A stretch of DNA of 64,000 nucleotides from Claveliimonas acetigenes (GTDB lineage Bacteria; Bacillota; Clostridia; Lachnospirales; Lachnospiraceae): positions 1-64,000 of the forward strand of contig NZ_JAOQJU010000004.1 in the NCBI RefSeq assembly GCF_025567385.1. The letters are read 5' to 3'. Position numbers and translations under genes: made by a program. The notes under the pieces are model-generated. The model was not told where the DNA came from. It was given only the letters and a program-made list of their open reading frames with translations, and made no database searches. Below are positions 1 through 8,454 of the stretch, piece after piece (the first letter of the stretch is position 1; each line of letters opens with the position of its first letter).

Positions 1-20
1 TTAAGAATACCTTGCCGCAT
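1..20 (-). CDS. Start of a gene running off the left edge
   Basis: An AAGGAG ribosome site at about 30-35 (minus strand) precedes ATG at 20, and six codons (MRQGIL) follow before the window ends. A TATAAT-like box lies just upstream. Too little is visible to name the product. Confidence 0.3.
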
Positions 21-97
21 ATTTATTAACTCCTTGTATAATACTGAATCTAATTATATTCCTTAACCCTTTATTTGTCAAGCTGACAAACTAAAGC

Positions 98-126
98 AGA
101 AAAAGCGGCAGGATTTCCCCCTGCCA
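98..126 (-). terminator. Rho-independent terminator of tnpV
   Basis: GGCAGG and CCTGCC arms around a short loop, followed on the minus strand by GC and a T-run. It lies just after the TnpV stop codon. Confidence 0.7.
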
Positions 127-138
127 CTAATCATCTGT

Positions 139-528
139 TTATGCAAAAATAATTTCCTTTTCCACAATCTCCCTCGCACAAGCCCTTATGTTATTCGTTC
201 TTCCAGTCCATTCTAAGGCGTTTTCTTCCTTTAGGCATTCCGTTATGCCCTGTGCTTGCTTCATGCCCTCTATGAGCCGTTCAAAGTGTTCCTGTGCCTG
301 TCTGTCAATGTCGGCAAGGTAAGCATTGAGCCTGCCGCTTGTGAGAAGATTGGTGTATGTAATTTTGCGGTACTCCCGCAGATAGTCCAAGTGCCGCCGT
401 CCGAATAAGTCTATCGACTGTTCCTTTTCGGGTGGTATGGTAAGGCAGGGTAAAATGTATTCGCCTTGCCGTTCGTATCTGCCGCCCATTTCCTCAAAGA
501 TTGATTGTACCATTTGTTTTTCCTCCAA
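139..528 (-). CDS. tnpV: TnpV family transposon-encoded protein
   Basis: The 129-residue protein has the C-terminal block typical of TnpV proteins of Tn4451-like elements, WTGRTNNIRACAREIVEKE at about 106-124. The role of TnpV is not settled; it accompanies serine-recombinase transposons. The preceding CxxxxLTIP/DLFGRRHLDYL segment is also family-like. Its own terminator follows at about 110, so it is probably transcribed alone. No TnpX recombinase is visible in the window, so it is either the edge of an element continuing to the left or a remnant. Confidence 0.75.
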   Translation of the reverse strand: MEEKQMVQSIFEEMGGRYERQGEYILPCLTIPPEKEQSIDLFGRRHLDYLREYRKITYTNLLTSGRLNAYLADIDRQAQEHFERLIEGMKQAQGITECLKEENALEWTGRTNNIRACAREIVEKEIIFA

Positions 529-550
529 ATAAGATATTCACTCCATACTC

Positions 551-748
551 ATGTCTGCTATCATTAACACAATTTACGTTTTCTCCTTATCTGGTTTCAT
601 ACATTATTTAAAATTAAATAAAAAAGTTAATTGGGTAAAATCATGTTTTGCTACATGTGATAAAGATGAATTGTTTTTAGGAAAAAATGTATTAAATGCG
701 AGAATTACACAAGAACAGTTTGTTGAAGAAATGAAAAAAATTAAATAG
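551..748 (+). CDS. Hypothetical small protein
   Basis: A 65-codon frame with no clear ribosome site, so the start is doubtful. The C-terminal half (CFATCDKDELFLGKNVLNAR) looks protein-like, and a terminator follows directly. It may be the tail of a longer broken gene. Confidence 0.3.
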   Translation: MSAIINTIYVFSLSGFIHYLKLNKKVNWVKSCFATCDKDELFLGKNVLNARITQEQFVEEMKKIK

Positions 749-760
749 TATTAAGATAAT

Positions 761-790
761 AAAACGCCCACTTTGTAGGCGTTTTATTTG
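761..790 (+). terminator. Rho-independent terminator
   Basis: AAAACGCC and GGCGTTTT arms with a short loop and T-rich tail, 10 nt after the previous stop codon. Confidence 0.75.
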
Positions 791-836
791 AAATACAGAT
801 TTAATTCAACTATATAATTCTAAGGAACTTAATAAA

Positions 837-1265
837 ATGAAGAAAAATAATATAACACTTGTATTTGTTGCTATCGTTTTTTCGATTATTGTTGGAATGA
901 TAATTGGAAAAAGCTTATTAAAGTATAAAGAAGGTGAGCCAGATGTAGTTGGCAGTTTTTCTATGAATAGAGATGAAAATTTTACAGTAGTTGCTAACAG
1001 AAAAAATATTTCTGATAAAGAAGCATTTGCAAGACTGCTTTTAAAAATGTACAAAGAGAATTCATTTCATTCAATAAAATTTTCTACAGATCATGGATAT
1101 GCAACCAGCCTTGATATGACCGTATATTCTTGGAAAGAAGATATCGAAAATGGCGAATCCATTATGCAAATAGAATTTAGACCGATTGAATATGGAAAAG
1201 ATTATGATCTTGTTCATAATCCGGATAAATATGTGCTTCTTATCGATGGAACAGAAATAAAGTGA
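837..1265 (+). CDS. Membrane-anchored hypothetical protein
   Basis: 142 residues, starting at ATG after an AAGGAA site. Residues 5-25 form one hydrophobic segment after a short basic N-terminus, consistent with a signal anchor with the rest outside the cell. I do not recognise the remaining 115 residues. It stands alone between terminator-like hairpins. Confidence 0.5.
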   Translation: MKKNNITLVFVAIVFSIIVGMIIGKSLLKYKEGEPDVVGSFSMNRDENFTVVANRKNISDKEAFARLLLKMYKENSFHSIKFSTDHGYATSLDMTVYSWKEDIENGESIMQIEFRPIEYGKDYDLVHNPDKYVLLIDGTEIK

Positions 1266-1352
1266 AATATATAGATATGTAGATAAAGCGCAGAAAAAGA
1301 GGATTGCTCAATACAGGTTATTTTCAATTATTACCCCTAAAATGATAAAAGA

Positions 1353-1377
1353 GAGGCAGCGGATAATCCGTTGCCTC
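1353..1377. terminator. Terminator-like hairpin
   Basis: GAGGCAGCGGAT and ATCCGTTGCCTC pair almost perfectly with a minimal loop. It lies between the 837 gene and the oppositely oriented mob operon, so it may serve both strands. Confidence 0.55.
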
Positions 1378-1394
1378 ATTACAGTATACGACAC

Positions 1395-1666
1395 TTAATC
1401 TAGTTCCGCCCCTAACTCATACCTCCAATACTCCGCCGCCTCATACTCCCTGGGTTCTGAGAGTACCGGTACGGTAAAGAGTTCAACCGGAACACCGAGT
1501 GTTGATGCGAAGAGCTTCATAAGATCCTCTTTCGGACATCACTCTCATACTGAGCAATCCGGACATCAGCACAGCTGTCGGGAAATCCAACAGCCATGCC
1601 AAGTTCTTTTTGGGTGAGATGATTTTTTTGTCTTAAGTGTTTTAATTTTCTTCCAAATGTAATCAT
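1395..1666 (-). pseudogene. XRE-family HTH regulator, frameshifted
   Basis: Translation from ATG 1666 (AGGAG upstream) gives an HTH of the Cro/C1 type: FGRKLKHLRQKNHLTQKELG. The frame stops after RKRIL. A single-base shift near 1530 restores KEDLMKLFASTLGVPVELF followed by a typical XRE tail ending at 1395. It is last in the mobC-relaxase-thyX-dut operon. The frameshift could be real or a sequencing error. Confidence 0.7.
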
Positions 1667-1670
1667 AGTA

Positions 1671-2084
1671 TTATTCTCCTGTGCTTCCGAATGCCCCAGT
1701 TCCTCGTTCTTCACCAAGGTCCAGGACAAAATCTGCGATCACGACCGGTGTAATCACCAGCTGACCGACGCGTGTGTCTTTATGAATGGTCTGAGAAGAT
1801 GTGCTCACGTTGCTTATAATGGCATGGATTTCACCACGATAACCGGAGTCAATCGGTGGAAGTTCACATACCAGTCCTTTTGCTGCCATGCTGCTTCGTG
1901 GAAAGACATATCCGGCAAATCCATCTGGGATGATGAGACCGAATCCAAGCGGAATTCTTGCAACCTCGCCTGGTTTTAATACGCAATCATAAGGCATGAA
2001 TACATCAGCACCGGCATCATTTTCATGTGGCCGGAATGGATGATGATCTGCTTTCAGACCAAAGTCAATCAGTTTAATCTTTAT
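1671..2084 (-). CDS. dut: dUTP diphosphatase, probable non-ATG start
   Basis: Hydrolyses dUTP to dUMP and PPi. Family motifs are visible: DAGADVF (motif 1), PRSS (2), the substrate-pocket region PIDSGYRGEI (3), RVGQLV (4) and GTGAFGSTG (5). The first in-frame ATG (1997) would remove motif 1. The frame extends back to an in-frame stop, with ATA at 2084 placed 10 nt after AAGGAG; I chose that codon. It overlaps the end of thyX by 11 nt, so translation is likely coupled. An original ATG mutated to ATA is possible. Paired with ThyX, it would supply dUMP for dTMP synthesis. Confidence 0.8.
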   Translation of the reverse strand: MKIKLIDFGLKADHHPFRPHENDAGADVFMPYDCVLKPGEVARIPLGFGLIIPDGFAGYVFPRSSMAAKGLVCELPPIDSGYRGEIHAIISNVSTSSQTIHKDTRVGQLVITPVVIADFVLDLGEERGTGAFGSTGE

Positions 2085-2853
2085 GGCTGCTCATCTCCTT
2101 CCGGATCAGCAATGGATAATCTGTTTTTAAGATATCTGCAGGCATCCAAAGTTTTGAAATGGGATTCTGACAGGACATCTGTTTTTCCATGCAGCTTCCT
2201 CTCTGACAGAATGGACCGGTCAGATCTGGTGCAAAAAGAATCGGGCTTAATTTGTACAATCTTTGCCAGATATAGAGCATCACAATCCTGGTTTCATCCG
2301 TATTCCTTCTGCAGGTTCTCTGACCAATCATATGCTTCCACTGGTAAGGTGTCGCGCTGATGATCAGTACGTTTCGAAGTCCCTGAGGTGTGGCATATCC
2401 GGCTGAATCATGATCAATGCCTAAGGCACAAAGCTCTGCATAATGATCCAGATCTGACTGACAGCTTTTCTTGTAAATATCCTGGATTTCTTTATCTGCT
2501 TTCATGATTCCATATGGAATAGCAAATGCAGCATGACCGGAATAATTGCTGTACTGCAGAGATGCACTCATGTACTTTACTTCATTCTGATGTCTTGTGA
2601 TCTGTGCCAGGAAGCGTCTGCTTGCACCAACAACAGCTACGGTAATGACCATGAATTTCTGCACGGTTGGATGCGGAAGCCCTGCAATGTTTTCTACAGT
2701 CTTCTGACTGTAGGATTGACGGTAAAGATCCATCAGATCTGCCATGTTCTGGATCGTATGACCGTGTTGTGTGAGTCTGGCAGCAAAGACCATATTCTGT
2801 TCTGCTTCCCGGATTCCATAGCAGTTTAAGATAGCTGTTTCAATGTGATCCAT
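2074..2853 (-). CDS. thyX: FAD-dependent thymidylate synthase (divergent)
   Basis: 259 residues, in the ThyX size range. ThyX makes dTMP from dUMP using FAD and methylene-tetrahydrofolate. The signature region is altered: RHQNEVKYMSASLQYS instead of RHRxxxxNExSxRYS. The downstream WKHMIGQRTCRRNTDETR block matches the ThyX C-terminal helix with its arginines. It overlaps the preceding 108-residue gene by 14 nt and dut by 11 nt. The changed motif places it in a divergent, phage- or element-borne clade, or reduces activity. Confidence 0.8.
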   Translation of the reverse strand: MDHIETAILNCYGIREAEQNMVFAARLTQHGHTIQNMADLMDLYRQSYSQKTVENIAGLPHPTVQKFMVITVAVVGASRRFLAQITRHQNEVKYMSASLQYSNYSGHAAFAIPYGIMKADKEIQDIYKKSCQSDLDHYAELCALGIDHDSAGYATPQGLRNVLIISATPYQWKHMIGQRTCRRNTDETRIVMLYIWQRLYKLSPILFAPDLTGPFCQRGSCMEKQMSCQNPISKLWMPADILKTDYPLLIRKEMSSHKD

Positions 2854-3166
2854 AGGCCTGTTCCTCCTTTACCAGAGCTTTTAAAAGGATCAGATAATTG
2901 ATGCAGTCTGTGATTTTTTCATCCCACTGTTCCATGTCAAAATGTAACAGAGTGGAATAACACATATCGTAAAGGGATACGACATGTTTCGACATCATAC
3001 CGGCCAGTGCTGCTTTTGGATCGCAGTTTTGTAAGGCGGCAGCAATCTTGAATGCACTGAGGCGGTCAATATTGTCACCGGTATATTCTTTCTTTTTATG
3101 TGCCAGAATATCGGCACACTTTCTCATCTGAAGTTCAAATACAATATTAAATTCTTCTTGTGTCAT
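2840..3166 (-). CDS. Phage-type protein, possibly nucleotide-modification associated
   Basis: 108 residues, with a strong AGGAGG site. The pattern KxKEYTGDNIDRLSAFKIAA and ALAGMMSKHVVSLYDM resembles a small helical family common in phage nucleotide clusters, sometimes annotated DUF1599 or Nmad1-like. I am confident of the family type but not of a function. It sits directly before thyX and overlaps it, so it probably acts in the same nucleotide pathway. Confidence 0.55.
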   Translation of the reverse strand: MTQEEFNIVFELQMRKCADILAHKKKEYTGDNIDRLSAFKIAAALQNCDPKAALAGMMSKHVVSLYDMCYSTLLHFDMEQWDEKITDCINYLILLKALVKEEQAYGSH

Positions 3167-3195
3167 GTGATAGTTCCTCCTTTGTTTTGTGATAG

Positions 3196-4749
3196 TTATC
3201 GTTCGAGATCTTTGTTTTTTGATCTTACTGGTTCTGGTATCTGCATCTGAAGAATGGCATCAACATTCTGATCGGCAGTGTCCAGATCTTTTAATTTTTC
3301 TTTCAAGCTGCTTATTGCTTCTTCTTCGGAAGCTATCTGCTGTTGCAGTTTTTCTTTTTGTAAAGTCAGGGTTTTTAGGCTTGTCATCTTTCCATCCTGA
3401 TAAAAGGATCTCAGCCAATCTCTGGCTTCTTCATATTTCTGAATTTCCTTCGCATGTTCTTTCCGGTACTTTCCTTTGTACTTTGCATTTGAAAATTGGG
3501 AATAAACTTCCTTGTTTGCATAGTACTGTCCGGTGTAGCGGATCTGATCATTGAGAGTCCTTAGATTGGACCGATGCTGAGCAAACTGTGTCTGCATTTC
3601 TTTCAATTCCTGCTTTGATGCAAGCAGTGTTTTTTTCAAATCTGACTGCGTATCAAATCCATGTTCCTGCACATAGATAATGGTATTTGCCATTTGCTGC
3701 AGATTAGAAAGTTTTACCCGATGAGCATAAGCCGGGCTCTGCATTGCTTTCACATTTGTCTGGAGATTTACAACCAGGCACAGGTGAGATCTGACGTAGA
3801 GAATGGCCAATGGATCCTTGCGTAAGAAGGTCTGTTCCAGGTGTTCTTTTCCATATCGTGTTCCCAGTGCACGTTCAGAAATCCGCTTCTGTCGATCAGG
3901 ATGAAGATAGCTGTATCTGCCACGATGCTCAATCACAGAGATCTGAAATAGTTCCAGAAGTTTAGATTGGAATTCATCAAAACTATTGGATGTGGCAGCG
4001 CATTCATCAATCGCATTTCGCAAATATTCTTTCTGTGTAAGGAACACGGTGGATGTTGGTTTGAGACCATCTTCGATGATTTTTTGATTGATCTCATCCA
4101 GTTTTTGCTGGCCATGTTTCTGTGCCATATATTCTTTCTGAGTGATTTTTCTTTCAGCCGGAGCAAGAAGATCTATCTGGTGAAGTCCTTCCTGTTGGCA
4201 CCGATCCATGACTGTTTTCTTAAAAGTGTTCATGAATTTATCAGTGGAACGATGCTTGTAACCGGCGGCTTCCTCATGTGGTTTATCCATATAAGGCTGC
4301 CTTTCTACTGCAGTCTTCCGCACACTGTTGATGACGATGTGGGTATGGATATTTCCGGACTCATTGTGCCCATCGGTATGAGTAACCACCAGTGCCTGAT
4401 ATCCGGGAAACATCTGCTTTGCAAGTTCCAAACTGATTGCGTGTGCTCTTGGTCCGGTAAGTCCGTTTTCTGTAACATCGCTCGGATCGTAGCTGATAAT
4501 GTAGTGGTGACTTTTGATATCTTCACGTTTTTTATTTTTGTGAAAATGAGCATTTGTCAGTTCACATTCCTTGTCAAAAGACATCGGATCACAGTTCAGC
4601 CCATCCATATAAAACTCTTTTCGCAAGATGCTTCGTCCGGATTCATCTACAATCTTTTTCCCGGTTTTTTCATCATGTTCAAACAGAAGATAATTGATAG
4701 CAGCTGAGTAATTTGCATTTCTGCTTTTAATGTGTTTTACGATTGCCAT
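3196..4749 (-). CDS. mobA: Relaxase (MobA/VirD2 type)
   Basis: 517 residues. The N-terminal 220 residues carry relaxase features: candidate nicking tyrosines Y14/Y20, HHYIIS at 81-86, HTDGH at 124-128 and the metal-binding NIHTHIVIN at 133-141. The C-terminal half is charged and helical (coiled-coil rich). It nicks oriT and pilots the strand through a conjugation channel supplied by another element. It overlaps mobC by 23 nt, typical of mobilizable elements. No coupling protein or channel genes are next to it, so this is a mobilizable rather than self-transmissible element. Confidence 0.88.
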   Translation of the reverse strand: MAIVKHIKSRNANYSAAINYLLFEHDEKTGKKIVDESGRSILRKEFYMDGLNCDPMSFDKECELTNAHFHKNKKREDIKSHHYIISYDPSDVTENGLTGPRAHAISLELAKQMFPGYQALVVTHTDGHNESGNIHTHIVINSVRKTAVERQPYMDKPHEEAAGYKHRSTDKFMNTFKKTVMDRCQQEGLHQIDLLAPAERKITQKEYMAQKHGQQKLDEINQKIIEDGLKPTSTVFLTQKEYLRNAIDECAATSNSFDEFQSKLLELFQISVIEHRGRYSYLHPDRQKRISERALGTRYGKEHLEQTFLRKDPLAILYVRSHLCLVVNLQTNVKAMQSPAYAHRVKLSNLQQMANTIIYVQEHGFDTQSDLKKTLLASKQELKEMQTQFAQHRSNLRTLNDQIRYTGQYYANKEVYSQFSNAKYKGKYRKEHAKEIQKYEEARDWLRSFYQDGKMTSLKTLTLQKEKLQQQIASEEEAISSLKEKLKDLDTADQNVDAILQMQIPEPVRSKNKDLER

Positions 4750-5113
4750 TCATACCACCTGCCAGTTTCAGTACCTCTTTTCTCAATAGGAATAAGTCCG
4801 TGATACACTGATGGATTTCGTTTTCTATAGCACGTGACTGACTGCCACCACTGTTAAAATGCTTGGCGATCTGATTGAGATTCGATCCAATCTTTCCATA
4901 TTCACTGACCAGTTTTCTGAGGTCATTCATGTCTGCAACAACTTCAATCTGATGATTGATTTGATTCTCAAGCAGAAGTTTTCTCAGATATTCTGATCGG
5001 CTAATAGATAAACAAGCAGCGCCTTGGTCTAATAAATCCAGTTCGACATCTGTAAGACGTAATCCTATAAAATGTCTGTGATTCAGTTCTTTATCTTTGT
5101 TTTTTGTTCTCAT
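4727..5113 (-). CDS. mobC: Relaxosome accessory protein MobC
   Basis: 128 residues. It has an N-terminal ribbon-helix-helix-like segment (HFIGLRLTDVELDLLDQGA, SRSEYLRKLLL) followed by the MobC signature KIGSNLNQIAKHFNSGG. MobC proteins bind near oriT and help the relaxase open DNA. The start at 5113 has a CTCCT complement (AGGAG) just upstream, and the gene overlaps the relaxase downstream. Confidence 0.85.
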   Translation of the reverse strand: MRTKNKDKELNHRHFIGLRLTDVELDLLDQGAACLSISRSEYLRKLLLENQINHQIEVVADMNDLRKLVSEYGKIGSNLNQIAKHFNSGGSQSRAIENEIHQCITDLFLLRKEVLKLAGGMNGNRKTH

Positions 5114-5357
5114 ACTCCTCCTTCCGCTGAGACTATTCCTCCCGCCGGGAGTCCACGTATTTCAATATCGGCTGTCCCTTCCGATATTAGAAATAGTGCC
5201 GTGAACACCTTCAGGTGGAACCAACAGACAAGTGAAACGTCTGTTATTAAGAGGGTATGGGGAGATCCCCATCAAGATAAATCCCATAGGAGAACAGGAT
5301 GCCAAACGGCAATACTGTTAAACATGGGTGGATCTTGCTCTGTATGTGTACCCCTCT
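5114..5357. other. Candidate oriT region upstream of mobC
   Basis: The stretch carries several inverted repeats: AATATCGG/CCGATATT at 5164-5188, CACCT/AGGTG near 5210, and GGGGA/TCCCC near 5261. Position upstream of mobC and repeat density fit an origin of transfer. No nick sequence could be matched. Confidence 0.45.
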
Positions 5358-5392
5358 ATATAACGAAACGCTGAGAGCCTGTTTTACAGTGG
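5358..5392 (+). repeat. 35-bp inverted repeat, left copy
   Basis: Matches the reverse complement of 17921-17955 with two mismatches. Core on this strand: TAACGAAACGCTGAGAGC and GTTTTACAGTGG. See the right copy. Confidence 0.85.
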
Positions 5393-5479
5393 GGGAAAAG
5401 AAAAAATATCAAAAAAATGATGATTAATGGTGAGCTTGTGATAGAATGAAAAAAAGAGAAAAGCATAAGTGTTGGATAT

Positions 5480-5647
5480 ATGCTTCGCATTGATTGCTGG
5501 GGAGCTGAAAAAGATTTAAAAACCACATATGGATCAGAATGTGCGCTTACTTCATTGGCTGTGGATGAGCCTTTAGAATATGCAAGATTATATCTCGATG
5601 GCAATTTACAGATGTGGATAGATTCAGAAGATTCACTTGAATTATAG
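5480..5647 (+). CDS. Small acidic hypothetical protein, possibly truncated
   Basis: 55 codons from ATG 5480; the frame is open upstream to 5450 without a better start and no ribosome site is seen. The sequence (GSECALTSLAVDEPLEYARL, acidic C-terminus) looks like a genuine protein tail. Unrecognised. Confidence 0.3.
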   Translation: MLRIDCWGAEKDLKTTYGSECALTSLAVDEPLEYARLYLDGNLQMWIDSEDSLEL

Positions 5648-5675
5648 AACAAGAATAACGGGTAGAAAACTTCTG

Positions 5676-5878
5676 ATGCCCATTTTACAAGGGGTTCGAG
5701 TTTTTTATGTCTGCTGGCGCTATTTCTCTGCTGGAGTACTATTTTCGGGATAATGGCGAAAGGCTTTAGCGGTATAGTTAGAAGCACCGTTTCCATATTT
5801 TGTATTGGTTATGGTTTTTATATAATCGCTGGAATAATAGTCAATTGTAGAGCAAATGAAATAGACACAGGGGATTAA
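5676..5878 (+). pseudogene. Frameshifted small membrane protein
   Basis: ATG 5676 gives MPILQGVRVF; shifting one frame continues as LCLLALFLCWSTIFGI and a second hydrophobic stretch STVSIFCIGYGFYIIAGIIV, ending at TAA 5876. It reads as a two-helix protein broken near 5705. Confidence 0.35.
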
Positions 5879-5880
5879 GG

Positions 5881-6500
5881 AAGAGTTGAAGGCAGATAAA
5901 CAGATGGAATGGGTAGCAAATAAATACTATACAAGAGTGTGAAAAGGGAATTTTGAATAAGGAGATGATTTGGCAATAAGGTGCAGTAATCTGGTGGAAA
6001 GCAAGTCTGAAAATGGCTTGCTTTTTGCTTTACAATGTGGTTAGTTGATGTATATAATTATGATAAAGAGATAAAATTGATTTTTATATTTTGGTTCGAT
6101 ATTGTGATGCAGTTTTTATCCCAAAAAGAGTAAAAATCGAATTATCCGCATAAACACAGGGATTTTAAGCAATATGAAACAAAAAATAAAAGAATTTTAC
6201 CACTAATTTACTACGAATGAAAGAACCTTGATACGACAGAGAAAACAGCATAAATAAAGGCAAAATTGGCATTTCATACAGAATATGAGATGTCTTTTTT
6301 GTTGCTGTAATACAGTATAACTATTCTTTTTCTGCTTGATTATTAATCATTTTTTAGGACATGAATTGTCAAGAGCTTGTTGCGTAGCAATGTTTACACT
6401 CTTGATAATTTATGGAATAAAAAATATTCTGACAGATACTAGAAAAGTGATGACTACTCAATTTTCTAATGATATAATATGATAAATAATAATAGATAAA
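5881..6500. other. Non-coding, degenerate stretch with two terminator-like hairpins
   Basis: No convincing gene. Hairpins at 5998-6026 (AAAGCAAG/CTTGCTTT) and 6268-6300 (GGCATTTCATA/TATGAGATGTC) are followed by T-runs. Confidence 0.5.
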
Positions 6501-6527
6501 CTTGAAGTGATTAAGGAAGTGTATGCC

Positions 6528-7283
6528 ATGAAAAAATTTTTGAAAATAATGTTAATCATAATTGGAGCGATTTCTTTGATTTTTGTAGCTCTGATAGGGA
6601 TTGGGTTATTTGTTGATGTTGAATATGATGACCATATTGAAAATGGTCGTTATACTTATGTTCCGGAAGAAGAAAATAAAGATAATGAATACGTGGAATT
6701 TACGATAAATGATTATGATAAAAATAATGCCAAGCTTGTATATTATGACACGATTGAAGAAGCTATTCAACTTTCCACTTTGAATGCTGAAAATGAGGAA
6801 CTTTCGGTTCCTGCTGATTTTCTTAATCATGTTGATGAAACCTTGCATATATGGCAAGGCAAAAAATATGATACGATTTTCTATCGGGCTGGAAATGATA
6901 ACGATGATATTCAAGGCTTAGTAATGGCTCGTTGTAAAAAGCAGATACAGAATGGGCATACACAATACGCATTTATAAATGCTACACCGGTTACAACGAA
7001 ACGAGATAGAATTTTGTTAGATGATATTACAGAGCTTATTCACTCTTCTTTGAAATTAAGTGATTTCCAACAAGACTTAAACCCCGATTATCCAAGCAAG
7101 CGTTTTGTTTACGGCTATGCACATGATAAAGAAATCTATTCATTGGAAGTAGAAGGACAAAAACCGGACGGTGTAATTGAAATCAATGTATATGACAGAG
7201 TCATGTATCTATGGTATTACAATGACTTACAAAGTAACAAAAGAGGTGACTGTTTAAGCTATTCGGTAGATGTACCTAAATAA
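6528..7283 (+). CDS. Membrane-anchored hypothetical protein
   Basis: 251 residues from ATG 6528, chosen because AAGGAAG lies about 8 nt upstream. Residues 1-26 (MKKFLKIMLIIIGAISLIFV) form a signal peptide or anchor; there is no lipobox. The exported part is hydrophilic and unrecognised. It is the first of a run of small exported or membrane genes (6.5-11.3 kb) upstream and downstream of an oriT. Confidence 0.6.
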   Translation: MKKFLKIMLIIIGAISLIFVALIGIGLFVDVEYDDHIENGRYTYVPEEENKDNEYVEFTINDYDKNNAKLVYYDTIEEAIQLSTLNAENEELSVPADFLNHVDETLHIWQGKKYDTIFYRAGNDNDDIQGLVMARCKKQIQNGHTQYAFINATPVTTKRDRILLDDITELIHSSLKLSDFQQDLNPDYPSKRFVYGYAHDKEIYSLEVEGQKPDGVIEINVYDRVMYLWYYNDLQSNKRGDCLSYSVDVPK

Positions 7284-7320
7284 AATGACATTTTTACATA
7301 ATACTATATTATTAGTTAGG

Positions 7321-7405
7321 CAGACGGAGTGATCCAGACACGGTGGCAGGAAAATCTTTCAGATTTTTCTGCCATGTCTTGCAAGTGGCTGGTTTACTTC
7401 GTCTG
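7321..7405. other. Long nested hairpin beside oriT
   Basis: Three stacked stems are visible: CAGACGGAGT/ACTTCGTCTG (7321-7330, 7396-7405), AGACA/TGTCT (7336-7340, 7375-7379) and a near-perfect 13-bp inner stem 7344-7356/7362-7374. It probably belongs to the oriT region just downstream; a structured RNA is an alternative. Confidence 0.6.
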
Positions 7406-7433
7406 TGAGCGAGCCTGTGGCGAGCGAAGATTA

Positions 7434-7459
7434 AGCCCCCGTTATCTAACAAGGGGGGC
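7434..7459. other. Tn916/ICEBs1-type oriT core
   Basis: GCCCCC and GGGGGC arms flank a GTTATCTAACAA centre. From memory, the nick region of the Tn916/ICEBs1 MobT family has C-run/G-run arms around a similar CTAACA centre. No MobT relaxase is in the window, so this is an orphan origin that a related ICE could use in trans. Confidence 0.65.
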
Positions 7460-7640
7460 ACAAAAAACAAAAGACACTATACACTAACAGGCGGAAAACG
7501 CTGTATTTACAAGGCAAAACCGCATTTTATAAGATGTGATATAAAAAGTATCTATTTCACAAAAGAAAAACAATAAATTTAAACATTATAATATTTTAAT
7601 TTTTGTGGTAATGATATGCAAACTTTTTAGGAGGGAAGAT

Positions 7641-7865
7641 ATGGATTGTAAAATGACTGATATTATTGCTATTATTTCAAGTATCATTGCTATTGGTTAT
7701 TCAATTTATTCCATAATTACTAAAAGTTATATTCGTCAATACAACCTTGAAAAATTTGAACATTTTTCTTTAAATCAGAAGAAAGTTTGTATTGTTTTCA
7801 ATTTTATTATGACACTTATAATTGGGATAAGTGGGGTGTATATATTGCTATTATACTTATTCTAA
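7641..7865 (+). CDS. Small two-helix membrane protein
   Basis: 74 residues from ATG 7641, with GGAGGGAAG just upstream. Hydrophobic segments lie at about 5-25 and 52-74, with a polar loop containing FEHFSLNQKK. Unrecognised. No lipobox. Confidence 0.55.
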   Translation: MDCKMTDIIAIISSIIAIGYSIYSIITKSYIRQYNLEKFEHFSLNQKKVCIVFNFIMTLIIGISGVYILLLYLF

Positions 7866-7925
7866 TGGGATTGAAAGCATTTATGTAGCAAATAGCAAAA
7901 TTTTATAAGTGAAACGAGGTACTCT

Positions 7926-8339
7926 ATGGAAAAAAAGGAACTTATCAAACTATATTTACAAAATGTGGATAAAATGTTTGGATATGCCAACATGAACGCA
8001 TATATTGATGAGCGATTAAAGAAGTATACGAAATACTGTCAAAGTAAAAAGCCAGAAGAACAGATTATTATATGGCTGAAATTATTGCATGAAAATTTCG
8101 GAAAAAAGATTGTTTATTTAGGAAGTTACTTAGCATTACAAGAAAAGGATATGAGCTATTTAAATAATGCGTTCAATTCGGCAGTAACATGGGGACAACT
8201 CACAATAACAAACAGCGGTTGCGACCATTCCATTCACGCTTGGAATATTTTACCACATATATTCTGTGCAAACCGCTTTCGTGACATTGAAAAAATATTT
8301 CCAAAAGAAAACGGACTTAGTAAGAATGCAGATTTATGA
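7926..8339 (+). CDS. Hypothetical helical protein, immunity-like
   Basis: 137 residues with ACGAGGT upstream of ATG. Mostly helical with a conserved-looking stretch SAVTWGQLTITNSGCDHSIH. The style resembles orphan immunity proteins found in arrays in Firmicutes, but I cannot assign a family. No toxin gene is adjacent. Confidence 0.45.
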   Translation: MEKKELIKLYLQNVDKMFGYANMNAYIDERLKKYTKYCQSKKPEEQIIIWLKLLHENFGKKIVYLGSYLALQEKDMSYLNNAFNSAVTWGQLTITNSGCDHSIHAWNILPHIFCANRFRDIEKIFPKENGLSKNADL

Positions 8340-8370
8340 GTGGTTATAAGAAGTATCTGCCAAAAAGAAA

Positions 8371-8408
8371 ACACCGATAAAGCCTGTAAAATAGGGATAT
8401 ATCGGTGT
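8371..8408. terminator. Hairpin, weak terminator
   Basis: ACACCGAT/ATCGGTGT arms after the 7926 gene; no strong T-run. Confidence 0.35.
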
Positions 8409-8454
8409 TATAAGAACTTATGAAAAGATAATTAGAAATTTATTTTATGTTTTA

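Noticed and set aside
3967..4707. 246-residue plus-strand frame opposite the relaxase
   Set aside because: Shadow of the relaxase gene; no ribosome site.
5356..5796. 146-residue minus-strand frame
   Set aside because: No ribosome site and repeat-like composition; it lies opposite small plus-strand gene remnants.
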